Below the pieces are notes generated by a model. That model made no database searches, had not been told where the DNA came from, and was given only the letters and a program-made list of their open reading frames with translations. Shown here in pieces: positions 1 to 11,474 of a DNA stretch of 64,000 bases. Position numbers and translations under genes: made by a program. How positions within the stretch are numbered: position 1 is the stretch's first letter; every line of letters begins with the position of its first letter. The stretch comes from Gonapodya sp. JEL0774 (taxonomy: Eukaryota > Monoblepharomycota > Monoblepharidomycetes > Monoblepharidales > Gonapodyaceae), in assembly GCA_027604505.1 (NCBI GenBank), contig JADIIX010000003.1, positions 62,001 through 126,000 on the forward strand, written 5' to 3'.

Positions 1-1128
1 AGAACAACGCAATCGCTGGTCGCTATCCTCATTATCCTATGATGCCACCGCGCATTCCCTTGCGATTGTCCATTTGCGGGGCACCACAGGGGTAAACATA
101 CTTCCGCGGGAAGATTCGCATTCACCATTTCCAACTCTGTGACCAATACAGCCTGTCTAGACTCCTTGCTTACAGCACGCAGACGGTCGGAAATCTCCTG
201 CATCGTGCTAAAAAACATGATTGTAGAGTTGAAATAATTCTGTGAGCTGGTTTCCGTTTCCAAAGGTGTGAAAGCGACTCCGTGTCGAAAGGCTTCCAAG
301 GACGGACGAAGGGCACTTGGACTGGTGGTGTTCACAGCTGAGTCTCGTGAAACGTTGGATGTTCTAGATGCGGAGTATGCTGGCGAGATGAGCGACCCCG
401 TGTTGTCCTCGTCTTCCGGTGACTCGTTTCTGTTTGCATTCAGAGACGCTAGCTCAGATTGATGCTGTACATCACCATTCAAAAACCCCTTTCGTTTCAG
501 CGAGAGGGTGGTTTGGTGTGAGCTCTCTAGCACCCCGGGCTTAGTGGTGTCGGATATACTGAGAGTCACAGCTGCTTCCGTGATAGGAGTCCCAGTGCTA
601 GCTGATTCAAAGATTGTCCGAGAGAGTCTCTTTCTCGCTTGCAGTTTTTCCTGCGACTCCTCGTCTCGCCAGTCATTTACATAACAAGCGAGAATCCAGA
701 ACAGCATCAGAGCGAGATGATGGTTATGTTGGGCTCTCTCTGTCAGAAAACGCTCCAGTGAAGTGTAGGATTCTGGAGTAACAAGAAAAAGATGTAGGAG
801 CTGGGGAAGGAGAAACTCAATCTCCTCCGAAGGATAGCGGGCGAGCACGTGTGATGAAATGTAGGTCATGATTTCTGGATCGTTCGCATGCTTCGTTAGG
901 TACGACAAGCACATTCGACTGTCAAATAGCTCGGAATCGAACAGACGTCGAAGCCTGACGTCCCATCGAGTGTTATTGAGAATGGCCGGGGGGATTATAT
1001 GGTTACATCCGCCGTCGACTTCGGATTTCTTGAATGGCGCTCACGTACCACGTATTCTTTAGTGAGGAGGGCACGTCTTCAGTTTCTTGACGGTTATCCA
1101 GATTCTCAGGAGACTTCTGCCCACCCAT
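1..1128 (-). CDS. PIK1: Phosphatidylinositol 4-kinase PIK1/PI4K-beta, N-terminal part (runs off window)
   Basis: Exons read on the minus strand are 1049-1128 and 954 down to 1, joined across a 94-bp intron (donor GTACGT, acceptor CAG). The frame is then open to the window edge, so the catalytic kinase domain lies outside. The predicted start is the first ATG at 1128. The start of exon 2 reads RRLFDSELFDS then a LSYLTKH segment, followed by an EFLLPQLLHLFL helix pair, typical of the lipid-kinase-unique helical region of the PIK1 family. A Ser/Thr/Asn-rich linker follows. Near the window edge the frame reads LEMVNANLPAEVCLPLWCP then HHRIMRI, which is the conserved segment before the kinase domain. 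The family makes PI4P at the Golgi and in the nucleus. The family call rests on remembered family motifs, not on an alignment. Confidence 0.85.
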
Positions 1129-1253
1129 TGCTGCGATGGGCACAAGTAAGTTAGTTGAAGGGCTTCACCTGCCATCCCTGAAGGCGACCAAAGGATGGAC
1201 AGGAAACCACAACATCTTTATTACATCATTTTCCTTCCGTGAGAATATATTCA

Positions 1254-3078
1254 CTAGTATTTGCCCGCTCCTTGCCTCCACGTTTCTCGCATTTTCGCCA
1301 GGAAACTTAATCCTAGGTGTCTCGTGGTTGGTGAACTTGCACTTCCGATCTTGGGAGAAGAGCCTGACAGACCTGTTGTTCATCATAGCATTCTCGGACC
1401 GTACAGTTCGATTGCCTTGATGTTCTCTTCATTACGCACCTTCGTGACTTCGGTCCTCTGAAAATCCCATGTTTCCAGAACTCGATGTGCTCGTCGGCCA
1501 ATCCGCAGAAGAGCTGGTTACGCTGGTGGAGGGCGCGAAGCGGCGAGTGTCCGTACTCTCTGATCCTGAATCAATAGACGGTGTCCACCTCCACCAGGGC
1601 CTTCTGTACGGATTTGCATCGTTGGATCCTCTGCTGTCGGTCACCACATCACCGAGATCAGATCTGAGAGCTCCTTCAGTTTCATCCTTGACGGCTGCTG
1701 AGAAAGTTTCCTCCGCATCTACGAAATCATATGCCGTTGATCTCCATTCAAGATTCACCTCTGCCGTCCCTGGACTCGTCCTGGATTTGTGCTCGAAAGA
1801 TGCCAAGATCTGCTGGTTTTCATCTTCCTCGTGAGCGCTGTCAGTCGTACGGTAAGAACTGGCATTCTTCAAGATCTTTCTTTCAGAGCTAGATCCATCA
1901 TCTACCCATTGTGGACGTAGTTGAGCCACTTCTACGGTTGGCGGACGCCTTGGAGGGCCTGACACGGGACTTGGGCCAGATACACTGTGCAGTTCTTCCG
2001 CCCACATTTCAGTTGACTGCGCCATTCCACCTTCTCCTCCCACCCTATTCTCTTTATAGCCCAGTGACTCTGAGCTTCCTACCTCAACGGGCGCCCCTTG
2101 CATACTCCGCGCTCGGAGGGCACCCTTCCACCTCGATTTCACCGCTACACGATCAGTTGGTCGATCAGCGGTGACGTCCCCACTTGAATCAACCCTCTCA
2201 CTCCTGGATGCAAACTGCTCATCGGGCTCCCCGCTTTGATGAGATCGTGCGGGACCGGCACTGGCCGCTCTCCTCTTCGCGTGGCCACCCGATCGCGCGC
2301 CTTTCCCCTCCTCCCTCTTCAGTTTTGTCTCTTCGGCGCGGAGTTTCCAACTATACTCCCTCTCCCGTGAAGAATTCCACCCCCTCGTGTCGTCTTCCGC
2401 TCGGTGGAGCGTCCGACCACGCCGATGCCGTTTGCTCGCGTTTTCCGCGGGGACCTCCGACGCCGTTCGCCGGCTTATCACCGGTTTACTCCAACGGTGC
2501 TCCATGCTATGGTCGGGTGCCACCGAAGGATGTGGATCACTCCGCCGATGATGGTCCGTCGGACGATGACCGCTCGCGGGTGAGAACTTGGAGGTCGGCG
2601 ATTTCGGTTTCTGCCGCATTTCTTGTTCCTTGGGCGTGGAACCTCTCGGATACTTGTGGCTTTGTCGTGTGAAGGATGGTGGCCCGCGAGTTTGGCAAAC
2701 TGCCCGAGGTGGGCAGGGGTGACGTCACCGGAGCCACCACAGCTTAAACAAAATGCAACACACCATCAATCAATATCGTATACGCCTGACTCAGCTGCGA
2801 AAACCACCGTTGAGACTGGTTGTGGGGATCGGTGGGTCGAAACCACGACAAAACATCCGACGGACCTCTTTGAACTTTTCCGTGGCAGCGGCCTTTTCCA
2901 CAGCAACGACCTTGTCCGGATGACACGAGCGGGCCAGGCGAAGATAGCTCCTGCGGATCTCAGTCTCCTCCGCGCCGAATTCTAGGCCGAGGAGAGCGTA
3001 GCAATACGAGAGGCGCATTGGTGTGTGATGGTGTGAGGAAGTGATGCGTCTCATGGCACACTCATCCCCTCCAGCCAA
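1254..3078 (-). CDS. J-domain (DnaJ/Hsp40-type) protein with long disordered C-terminus
   Basis: Exons 2866-3078, 2764-2794, 1440-2699 and 1254-1372 join in phase to 1623 nt (540 aa). Exon 1 carries most of the J domain: [20 protein letters not shown], then LARSCHPDK with the diagnostic HPD. Exon 2 supplies the [10 protein letters not shown] helix IV. The roughly 420-residue remainder is rich in Ser, Arg, Glu and Pro with no domain I recognise, so its partner is unknown. J proteins stimulate Hsp70 ATPases. The J domain most resembles DNAJC-type (class C) members, since no G/F region or zinc finger follows. Start is either 3078 or the in-frame ATG at 3018, directly before the J domain. The last exon join (donor at 1439, acceptor at 1373) is the least certain; without it the frame stops at 1432. 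The stop lies only about 125 bp upstream of the PIK1 start. Confidence 0.7.
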
Positions 3079-3360
3079 ACAACTATAACAACGACCTCCT
3101 TTTCACAACACCACAACAGGCACGACATACCAGAGACAATAAAGCGACAGCGTAAATGACAAGCACACCAAAACAACAAGACATGATATGTGCAGCGGGT
3201 TTATATTCGTCTTGTGAGCATACAAGGTTCGGCTCCCAAAGGTCATACACTCCCGCATCCAGGACCGACGCGCGACTACATGCATGTTGGTAAAACGCCG
3301 AGAACGCAGCCAAGGAATCAGTCTGACGGTATCCACAGAGTCTCCAAACAGCCAAGCCGC

Positions 3361-4598
3361 TTAGAAGACACGGACGGGCTTGCCTGAAGGAGTGGGGAAT
3401 GTGAGGAACGAGAATCGGGAATGCGTCGTTCGAGTGAGCCGGGTCGCGGAGGGTTAACCGAAGACCCTGGATACACTCACCCATGGAGGATTTGATGTAG
3501 AGAGACTTGACGTTTTGCCAGTGCTTCTTGAGAAGCGAGACCAAGAAGTTGATACTGAGCATAATGTTGGTCACGAGCTGGTCCTCGGTCATCTCCACGT
3601 TGCCGACGGCGACACCGAGGCAGAGCACCTTCTTGAGCTGGAACCTGATGGTGGACTTCAATTCGGCGATCTTGGCGTTGATGTCGTCAGAGTGGGTGAT
3701 GGGCGTGGGGAACTTGCCGGCCTTGGACAGACCGGGTCCGAGGAGACGGGGGATCTGCTTGATGAGGGCCTCGGAAGCCAAGAACGCGTCGTATTTCTTG
3801 GCTGGTTGGTTGGTGGGCACGAAGGAGAAAGTGAGTCCAAGCCTCCCGCATTCAACACAAAACGTGTCGCCCAAGACAAAGGTCAACAAAACGCACCCAA
3901 CTTCTTGATGATCTTCTTGTTCTTGTTCATCTTCTTCAAGTCGTCAACCGACATGTGCTCAATTCCGAGGGCTTTGGCCTCATCGCAATGCTTGGCATCA
4001 CCAAGAATGCAGACGTTGAGCCTGGGCCGGGGAATGTGGGGGAGCCTAGAGTTTTGGAGCGAATCCAATGAATGCCATCGTCGTCCTTGTTCACCACATA
4101 GAAGCCACGTTCACGACTCACTTGACAGTTCCGCTGAAACGCTTGTCCCTCTGCGGGTCGTAGTTCTTGAGACCGATTTGGAGCTCAACGGTCTCAACAA
4201 ACTTCCTGGGCTTCTCGTTGGCCTCCTTCACCACTGATAAGTGACACTCAGATCAGAATGTGGACATAGCAGAGTGCCAAATAAATTCACGATGTGCTCA
4301 CATTCCTTGACACGTTCTCGGACTGTTGCGCTCGCAAGTTTCTGTGAATGGTTTAGCAGGGGGAACGGACGAGGAGGTTCACAAGGAGAACAGACACAAT
4401 GAGAGTCTGGTAAGGGGCAATCTGAGCGGCAAACTATTCCAAACAACTCCTGCCCGGCAAAAGGTCCGTGTCCGGCGCTTGTCAACTCTGAAGATCAACC
4501 CGTCCACCAGACTGCTAGTCCCATCCCCCAAGTCCCCAAACCCCAGCATCCCAGGATCCCATACACGCGAAAATCTCTTCTCGTCGACTCACGCTCAT
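3361..4598 (-). CDS. RPL10A: 60S ribosomal protein uL1 (L10a)
   Basis: Six exons (4593-4598, 4302-4341, 4122-4233, 3897-4045, 3481-3801, 3361-3383) join to 651 nt, 216 aa, the usual length for the family. The protein begins MSKLASATV, contains [54 protein letters not shown] and the [15 protein letters not shown] loop, and ends MGKPVRVF. uL1 forms the mobile L1 stalk that contacts the E-site tRNA. Exon 1 encodes only Met-Ser before a 251-bp intron, a gene structure common for ribosomal proteins. Every junction is GT..AG and in phase. Confidence 0.97.
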
Positions 4599-4920
4599 GT
4601 TGACGAAAAGTGGACTTGACCCGCGGTTGCTGCTGCTGCTGCTCCTGGATAGTTTTGTGGATAAAAGGCAAGAAAATGGGACGAAAAAGCGGGCAAATGT
4701 TTAAGAGCAGATAGATGCGGTCAGTGGAAGTTGAGTTGTTCCAGTGTGGAGTCTGTCGCAGTTACCTGTCCGATGGATGGATGTGCTTTCTTCTCCTGTT
4801 GCTGGGTCTCTCGAGGCAGCCTTGACACACAGTGGACCACAGCACCAGCCGATCATCCCCACTCCCCAGTCCCCTTTTATTCGACCCGTTTTCATACCAA
4901 ATACCAAATTAATTGCATTT
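4599..4920 (-). promoter_or_regulatory. RPL10A leader and promoter region, probable 5' UTR intron
   Basis: Reading the minus strand toward the RPL10A start, a donor-like GGACAG|GTAACTG (near 4760) and an acceptor CTATCCAG (near 4650) bracket a pyrimidine-rich stretch. The second exon would be a leader with a run of GCA/CAG triplets just before the ATG. This suggests an intron in the 5' UTR. It is inferred from sequence only. Confidence 0.35.
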
Positions 4921-5193
4921 TTATCTCTTCTTCCTTTTTACATTCATTTTAACACCCGACTCGGTTGACAGCTGGCCCTTCCACTGATGATCAAGACAGA
5001 CGTGCAACACGCAACCAATGATGAACACAAGGCCCTCCCGAGCGACCACCACGCATACTCCGCTCGCGGGAGCCGCCAAGATGGGCTTGGTCTGGAACAG
5101 CACCATACGTGTGTTGCAATGAGAGCTGGTTCCCAAGCGGATGCTCTTGGTGTGCCTGCTCTTCCCCACAACCAACAGTCTGCGTACCTCCAC
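4921..5193 (-). CDS. Possible small membrane protein (unrecognised)
   Basis: A 90-codon open frame with a hydrophobic stretch (LVFIIGCVLHVCL) after a basic N-terminus; an alternative start at the internal ATG (5103) would give a shorter protein beginning MVLFQTK. I recognise no family. It sits just upstream of the RPL10A leader on the same strand and could equally be chance. Splicing may alter the C-terminus, because a GTGTTA donor-like site lies near the end. Confidence 0.2.
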   Translation of the reverse strand: MEVRRLLVVGKSRHTKSIRLGTSSHCNTRMVLFQTKPILAAPASGVCVVVAREGLVFIIGCVLHVCLDHQWKGQLSTESGVKMNVKRKKR

Positions 5194-5376
5194 CTTTGCG
5201 TGCGCACCAAAAAGTGCGGTGCAAAAATTTTGAGCTCTAAATGGAGGAAATGCATTCTACGTAGCCGATCAAATTGAGCGAATCTCAGTTCAACATCACA
5301 AGTATTAAACACATTTCGCATAAACCGTCATTGCGGGAAGCACTACACAACACCACAAACAAGTTATTTTTGAGAA

Positions 5377-6177
5377 TCATTCCCGATGACATGAGCATCG
5401 ACAACCACCACCTCCACAGCTCCGAATTCGAGTCCGCAAGTCCGTGTTCTCCGATTCAAGCACACGCACTCTGTCCAAAAGAGTTATAAACAGCGAAAGG
5501 GATTCTTCGTCTTCTCCATTTCTCGCCGCTTCCCGAATGGCTGCTTCGAGTTGCTTGCTCGTTGACGAAGAAGGTACGTAGTGAGCGGCGTGTCGAGGCT
5601 CATCACGTACGTGGATGTCCTTCGGTCCTCCAGATACTCCACAGTTGAGAAGGTTCTCATACAGATCAAACCCATCATCAGCTGGATGTGAAACTGGTCG
5701 ATCCTGCGGCGGGGCAAGGTCCCGATGTTGCGAGCCCCTCTCGGCTGTCTGTCGTCCCGCGCTCTGTACCACGGGCGACGTCGCATGAACCGACACCGCG
5801 GGGGACGTACACCGGTTCAAGTCCGGAAAATGGGCGAGTAGGAGAGCGGAAACCGATGTGTCCCTCGTGCGAGGTCCGGGAGACGCGGCCGCATCCGTCG
5901 TACTGTGTCGTGAGACGGTGATGTGCATCGGTGACGGTAAAGGCGGCGGCGAACACGCGGTGCCGTCATCCACTGGCTCGGGCGAGCATGGTCCCATGAC
6001 GCTTTCCATCGAGTTCCAGGACTCGAAGCGGTGGTGGCCGACGTGGGCGGATCGCGGCTGCGTTCATCCGAGCACGCAGGCATGCCACAAACGGTATGAA
6101 ACAAGGGGAAGTGAAATGCGCACGGGTTTCTCGTGGTGTTACTTGCACGCGGAGGAACTCACAGTGTCGTTATCCAT
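5377..6177 (-). CDS. Hypothetical coiled-coil protein
   Basis: Two exons (6163-6177 and 5377-6057) join to 696 nt, 231 aa. Exon 1 encodes only MDNDT, followed by a canonical GTGAGT donor. The N-terminal two thirds are Pro/Ser/Thr-rich and probably disordered. The C-terminal 50 residues (SKQLEAAIREAARNGED, then LLDRVRVLESENTDLRTRI) have heptad spacing typical of a short coiled coil or leucine zipper. The last residues are Gly/Cys-rich (CGGGGCRCSC). No basic DNA-binding region is obvious before the heptads. Function is unknown. Confidence 0.55.
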
Positions 6178-6544
6178 GTAGGGAGACGGCCGATTGGTGA
6201 TGACTCAACTCCATCCTTGCTGATTCACCCTCCCTCTGGATATATGTATGATGATCCCTCAAACACGTAGGATTGGAAATACAAGAACAAGACAGGGAAA
6301 AGAACATAACTAACAATCTAAGAGAATGAAATAGAAAAACGAGCAATAAAAAGCAAAAAGCAAAAACTTTTTCCGTGATGCATTTTTCTGGGCATGTGGG
6401 TTTCGCCAGGTAAACTTTTTCGATAAACTTTTTCAAGGTGGTTTGCTTTTTCGGTTTAGGGTGCTGACGGGGAGAACAAAATCGTGCGTGGTGGTGTGTG
6501 CGTATTATACTGGGTATTCGGATTGGTTTGGTGGGGGTGTTGCA
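6178..6544. other. Intergenic spacer
   Basis: AT-rich spacer between the coiled-coil gene and the end of the GATA-factor gene. I see no gene or structured repeat in it. Confidence 0.6.
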
Positions 6545-7642
6545 TCATGTTCGCCTCTTCTTGATGCACTTTTCTGCAGATTCATCCGTGAACTCATGTT
6601 TGATCAATTCGATACGGGGAGTAATGGTCGCGTGAAGAGGGCGGTGTTTCCCATACTGCTTCAGGTACAGACCTGCGAACGCCCAAGAAACTTTCAGAGA
6701 AGTCCTCGGACACAGGGAACACAGTGACAAACGAACCGCAGGCGTTACAAAGGGGAAGCTTGTTGTCGTCGGGAGTCCTCCGCCACAACGGGGAGCTTGT
6801 CGTGAAGCAATTGCAACTGTGATTCAATAGACAGCGCCGCATCTCGGGTCAGCACATATGCAGTATTCGTGAGAATGTCGAAACCGTTCACCATGACAGT
6901 CCTCGCTCCAATTCGTTCCTTATCTTCTTCCGAGCAGCCTTGACTGCCGGAGACATGGCTTGCCGTTTGCTACAAGAACGAGAGCTCACTCGTGGAGATT
7001 TCAAAACAGGAGGACAGGAGGAGACAGGTTGGTCGAGTTCGGGGACCGCAATATTGATCTTGCTGATGTCCACTGACACAACGTTGGAGCCCGGTGCTTC
7101 CATGTTGACCCTGGCGACCACCTGGCCAGTCATGAAGAGAACAGCGAGCTTCGCCAATTGCTCGGTGCAGGTACCGTCCGCGAGTAGTTTCTGCATGATA
7201 GCGTCCTCTGCATTGGTGGCCAATAAGTCTGCGACTGCATTCGAGGAGCGCTGCGAATCGACTATCGGACTGTCCACATTGTTCGTCCGCTCGCCGTCAA
7301 TCGTTGAGGACGAGGAGTCCTTTGAGGAGTCGGAGAACGCATCGCTGGAATCGAGTTCAGCACCAATATCGTCAACCAACCCATCAAAGAGTGTCGGGAA
7401 ATCCAGTTCGGCGAGCGTGGTGGGGTCGCTCTTGTCTGAGTCGGGCGAGGAGAAAGTAGGTGAACCGACAGCGGGGAAATCAAGGAATTCTAAAAAAAAA
7501 GTAGGATGAACGCTCTGTTTGCAATTATTGTTCAAAAACACAGTACTCTACCTTCCAACCTCGACAATTCAGCACACTCCAGCTCCTCCAAGGTGTCGAA
7601 ATTTGCGGGTGCGTGTCCCGTACCAAAATGTGCGGAGTCCAT
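6545..7642 (-). CDS. GATA-type zinc-finger transcription factor
   Basis: Exons 7552-7642, 6892-7489, 6737-6816 and 6545-6672 join to 897 nt, 298 aa. The zinc finger is at residues 230-257. Cys230 is split across an intron (TG|T) and completes C-x2-C, followed by TTSSPLWRR, then LCNACGLYLKQYGKHRP, so the four ligands are Cys230, Cys233, Cys253 and Cys256. A basic segment (KAARKKIRNE) precedes the finger. The N-terminal 200 residues are acidic and Ser/Asp-rich (SPDSDKSD, SSDAFSDSSKDSSSS), which could be a transactivation region. GATA factors bind HGATAR sites and in fungi control nitrogen, light or iron responses; which applies here cannot be told. The interval between the Cys pairs is 19 residues, slightly longer than the common 17. 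Confidence 0.88.
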
Positions 7643-8115
7643 TCGGTTGTGCGGCTAATGAATTGTAAATGTCACGACTCGGTTCCAAAGTCTAAAGTGA
7701 CAGAAGCCGGCATGGCGTGAGTTGTGATGAATTGTGTCAACCGTGGTTCAGAACAGGGACTCGGGAGCATGAGACTCCATGACAAGGGCATCATCAGTGC
7801 GATCGGGCATCAATATCAGGTTCTACGAGGGTAGCACGTTTACAAGTGCAGAAGGTCTATGTGCAGTCGGTGATCTGATGCTCTCCCCCCAATGACGTCC
7901 AACTCTGACCCGAAACCTTGTTGCGAAGCGAGCGAACTGAGTGAACACTCACGTGGAAAAGTAGGAAGAGGGGGATCCGATGCGCTCAGAACGGCTGGAC
8001 GCGGGGTATTCGGTGGGAGAGCCGATGAATGAAAAAAAAAAAAACAGTTCGGGTGACCGCCCAGGGCTGATTGTCAAAATACGCGCCATAAAATGCTCAT
8101 ATGCTTTTTGTGCTA
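7643..8115. other. Intergenic spacer with short oligo-A tract
   Basis: Separates the GATA-factor start from the G6PD stop. It holds an A11 tract near 8033. No ORF or RNA gene is evident, and it presumably contains the GATA-gene promoter. Confidence 0.5.
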
Positions 8116-10237
8116 CTAAAGTTTGGAGTGACGTTCTCCCTTCTTGTCATAAACATGATGCCAGTCATACGGCAAAACGTGCCTTTCAAATCCATGTTTC
8201 GCAACGAACTCGTCCAAAATGTCGGGACCCCTCGAACCGTATTTGTAAGGCAAGGGGACAATTTTCTCGCCTTCAATTTTATGTAGCAGTGGCGTGAAAA
8301 TGCGCCATGCTTCCCGCAGTTCGTCGTCTCGAACAAAGTTTGAGTGGTCTTGTGAAACAAACCCATCAGAGCGGGAAAGTTTACGAAGCGTAGTTGATCC
8401 GAGAACTCACCACCCTGTAAAACATCCAACAATAATGCCTCATACGCGTCCGGAATTCTCTCCCCGACATATCGCCTTCCGTAGTTCATCTCAAGCTCTG
8501 ATATGATCGGCTCCCCGCTCATACCTGGACGTTTGTTCATCATCTTCATGTACACCGCCTCGTTTGGTTGAACTCGAATGACGAGCTCGTTTCGTGCAGC
8601 ATTGGGGTATAACGTGTTGCCTGGAACGTCGTTGAATTGGATGCGAATCTCCACTTTGCCATCGTCCAGTGCCTTTCCGCACTTAAGGATAAAAGGTACT
8701 CCATCCCAACGCTCATTCTTACAAAAGTCCAATCGAAAGTGGGAGCAATACAGATAAGCTCCCTAATCCAAACTTTCTGTTGACACCACGGTCTCGCTCA
8801 CCGGAATGAAGAATACCGCAGCGGCGAACGTCGGAGCAACCGAGTCCTTCGGTACCGTCTTATCTTCCTTGTAACCGGGCTTCTTCCCATCCGCCGATGC
8901 TGTGTACTGCCCAATGAGAACGTCGTCGAGGAGTAAAGGTTTCATGTACCGCAAGACTTTAACCTAGGATATCATTGACAGGACGTTGTGAAACCCTGAG
9001 AACAAAGTGCCCATCACACCAAAGTTTCCCCGGTCAAGCCTCACTTTTTCATCCCGAACATGTTCCGGGTCCAAGCTAATCGGCTTCTCCATCGCCACAA
9101 GAGTGAGGACCTGCAGAAGGTGGTTCTGCATAACGTCACGAATAATACCGAATTCATCAAAGTATCCTCCTCGACCTTCGGTGCCGAATGGCTCCTTGAA
9201 AGTGATTTGTACGTTGGAAATGTGTTGCCGGTCCCAAATTCCGCCGAGGAATTGGTTCGCGAAACGAAGGATGAGAAGGTTCTTCACCATTTCCTTCCCC
9301 AAGTAGTGATCGATTCGGTAAATCTATACCAGACATGGACAGGAAAGTGATAGCCATGAGTGGGGTCAAGTACTGTTCCAGGACACGACCGTTCCCCCAT
9401 ACCTCCTCCTCTTTCCAGTACCGTCCAAGCGCCTCTCCCAATTCATTTGAGGTTTGCAAATCTCTTCCGAAAGGTTTCTCCACAACGACGCGATTCCAGC
9501 CGTTATTAGTGTAGACGTTCTCCTTGAGTCCCTTCCCAACTGATCCAAAGACATTTGGTGGCAAGGCCATGTAGAAGAGGCGATTGCGCACGCCTTGTGA
9601 AGGTTCGAGACGGCGGATAAAAGAGTTCAACTTTTGAAACGACTTTATCGGTGGCATGTGACACGTTCACGCAAAAACTTTGTCATTATCACATTGCTTC
9701 CACAAACTGACACAATGAACTCACTTCTGCTTGATCATACTGACCGTCCACGTATTCTAACATTTCCTTGAACCGCTCAATCAGGTCTTTATCCCTAGCA
9801 TCGCCAACTTTGATCTGACTAGTAACCCGCTCCCTGAACTGCGTCAAGGGCATCTTGGTGCGGGCGTATCCCACAATCTGGACAGGTTGTGGGAGGAGCC
9901 CGTTTTTGAGGAGTCCAAAGATGGCGGGGAAGGTCTTTTTGAATGCGAGATCCCCAGACGCACCCAGTACTGACAGAGGGGAATACAAACGGAAGCGATA
10001 TAAGCTGGATTGGCCCACCATATAGAGAACTGCCCCCTTGAGTCCACTTTGTGGGTACCAAAGGCGGAGTATGCCCATTTCGTACCATCCGACATCGGTT
10101 TCGGAACATAAACGTTAGTTCCGACAAGACACAACCAAGTCATCTTGTGTTGGAAGTCGAAGTTCCCTACCATTCGCACCTGTCGACCGCGATTACTCAC
10201 CAACGATGCACGTGTTTTCTTTTGAGGGAGTAGTCAT
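8116..10237 (-). CDS. ZWF1: Glucose-6-phosphate 1-dehydrogenase
   Basis: Seven exons (10201-10237, 9725-9969, 9403-9642, 9045-9323, 8802-8963, 8414-8717, 8116-8348) join to 1500 nt, 499 aa, normal family length. It catalyses the first, NADPH-producing step of the oxidative pentose phosphate pathway in the cytosol. Visible motifs are the nucleotide-binding [13 protein letters not shown] loop, VEKPFGRDL, the active-site signature RIDHYLGKE with its catalytic His, [43 protein letters not shown], and the C-terminal [14 protein letters not shown] and YGSRGP. Each junction is in phase. The start [12 protein letters not shown] at 10237 precedes a 231-bp first intron. It is divergent to VIRMA with a 1.2-kb spacer. 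Confidence 0.97.
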
Positions 10238-11474
10238 GATTGCAGACTGTTGCTCAAACACTTTTGAGTTGATCCCGTTTCCGCAGTTCGCTATTAAGAC
10301 TCCGACCAGGGTAGAGAAAGCAGCAAGCGCGGCAAACGAAAACAGCGTGATGGACGATGTGGAATGGTGTGGACGATGATCGTTTTACAAATGGAAGTGT
10401 CTGGGGTCAGATTCAAAATGTCGCCAATCATTTTATTATGTAAATCCAAGGTGCGCAAGGAACCCGTCTGAACATCTCAAAACCTGCTGGAAGTTCGTTT
10501 CAAAACCCTCAGCACCACCGTAATATGGACTGAAATAGTGTTGGTTTCAAATGGTGGGGGTAGATCTTCTCCATGACAAGGTTCACTCACTCTTCAATAA
10601 TACGACGTCCTTGTGCGTCAAATGCACCGAAGAGGGACACTGAAGTTCAAAGAGTTCTTCAAAAAGATTGAAGTATGTGAACCAGATTTATGTTTGAACT
10701 CACATTTTGCTCTAGAGCCTGCTGGCCCCGATGGGCGACGGCTTTCGGCATCTCGCAGGTTTGCTTCATCCATACACAGTATCCAACTTTTATGTTATGT
10801 ATGTCCAGAGTCCAGAAAGGTCCAAGGATTTCGATGAGGAGTCTCTTTCAGATATAAGAATTCAAAGAAACCCACTCAAACTGGGTGAAATCTTGCTTGG
10901 AAAGCTGCCGCGCGCGGTGGGACACCTTCACGCCGTGTCGGTTGCATGTGGCAGTGGATCGGGAATCGGGAAGTTCACCTGCGGAACATGAAGCATTTGA
11001 AACAGCTCCAATTTGTTGCATGCCACTTAATTTATTTTCACTTGCCAATGTGATATGCGCCAGTACCGGCACTGTCTACGTGGAATCTGTCCAGCCGACA
11101 GAAAGGTGAAGCGTCGAGGTAATAGAGAGATGTCGAATCAACTAACCGGGATGCGAGTCCACGCTTTTCCACAGTGTCTATGAAAACAGCTTCCGCTGGA
11201 GAATGCTACGCTTGGATGTTGGAGCTTGACATGGATGCCGCCACACACTTACCCATGGGACTCCGACAGATGTTACCGAGACAGAGAAAGAGAACATTGA
11301 TTGTCGGTTCTGTATTAGCCATGGGGATGTTGGATTTATGTACGAATTGATCGCGTCAACTTTATGGGTGATGACCAGTGCCCGCCGGGTCGATCGATTA
11401 TTCGCAATACATTTTCACAACAGCAGCGGCTAGGAAAGACGAACCGCCCTCAATAAGAGTTTTCGCTCGCCGTA
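10238..11474. promoter_or_regulatory. Long divergent intergenic region between G6PD and VIRMA
   Basis: A 1.2-kb stretch between two divergently transcribed genes. Only short unrelated frames occur on both strands. I recognise no tRNA or repeat. It presumably holds both promoters and the leader exons. Confidence 0.4.

Noticed and set aside
1911-2672. Open frames on the plus strand opposite the J-domain gene
   Set aside because: They mirror the GC-rich low-complexity exon; no start context or domain, and the minus model joins in phase.
4701-4907. 68-codon minus frame upstream of RPL10A
   Set aside because: Better explained as leader exon and 5' UTR intron of RPL10A.
10613-11109. Several 60-86-codon frames in the G6PD/VIRMA spacer
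   Set aside because: Overlapping on both strands with no recognisable protein features.
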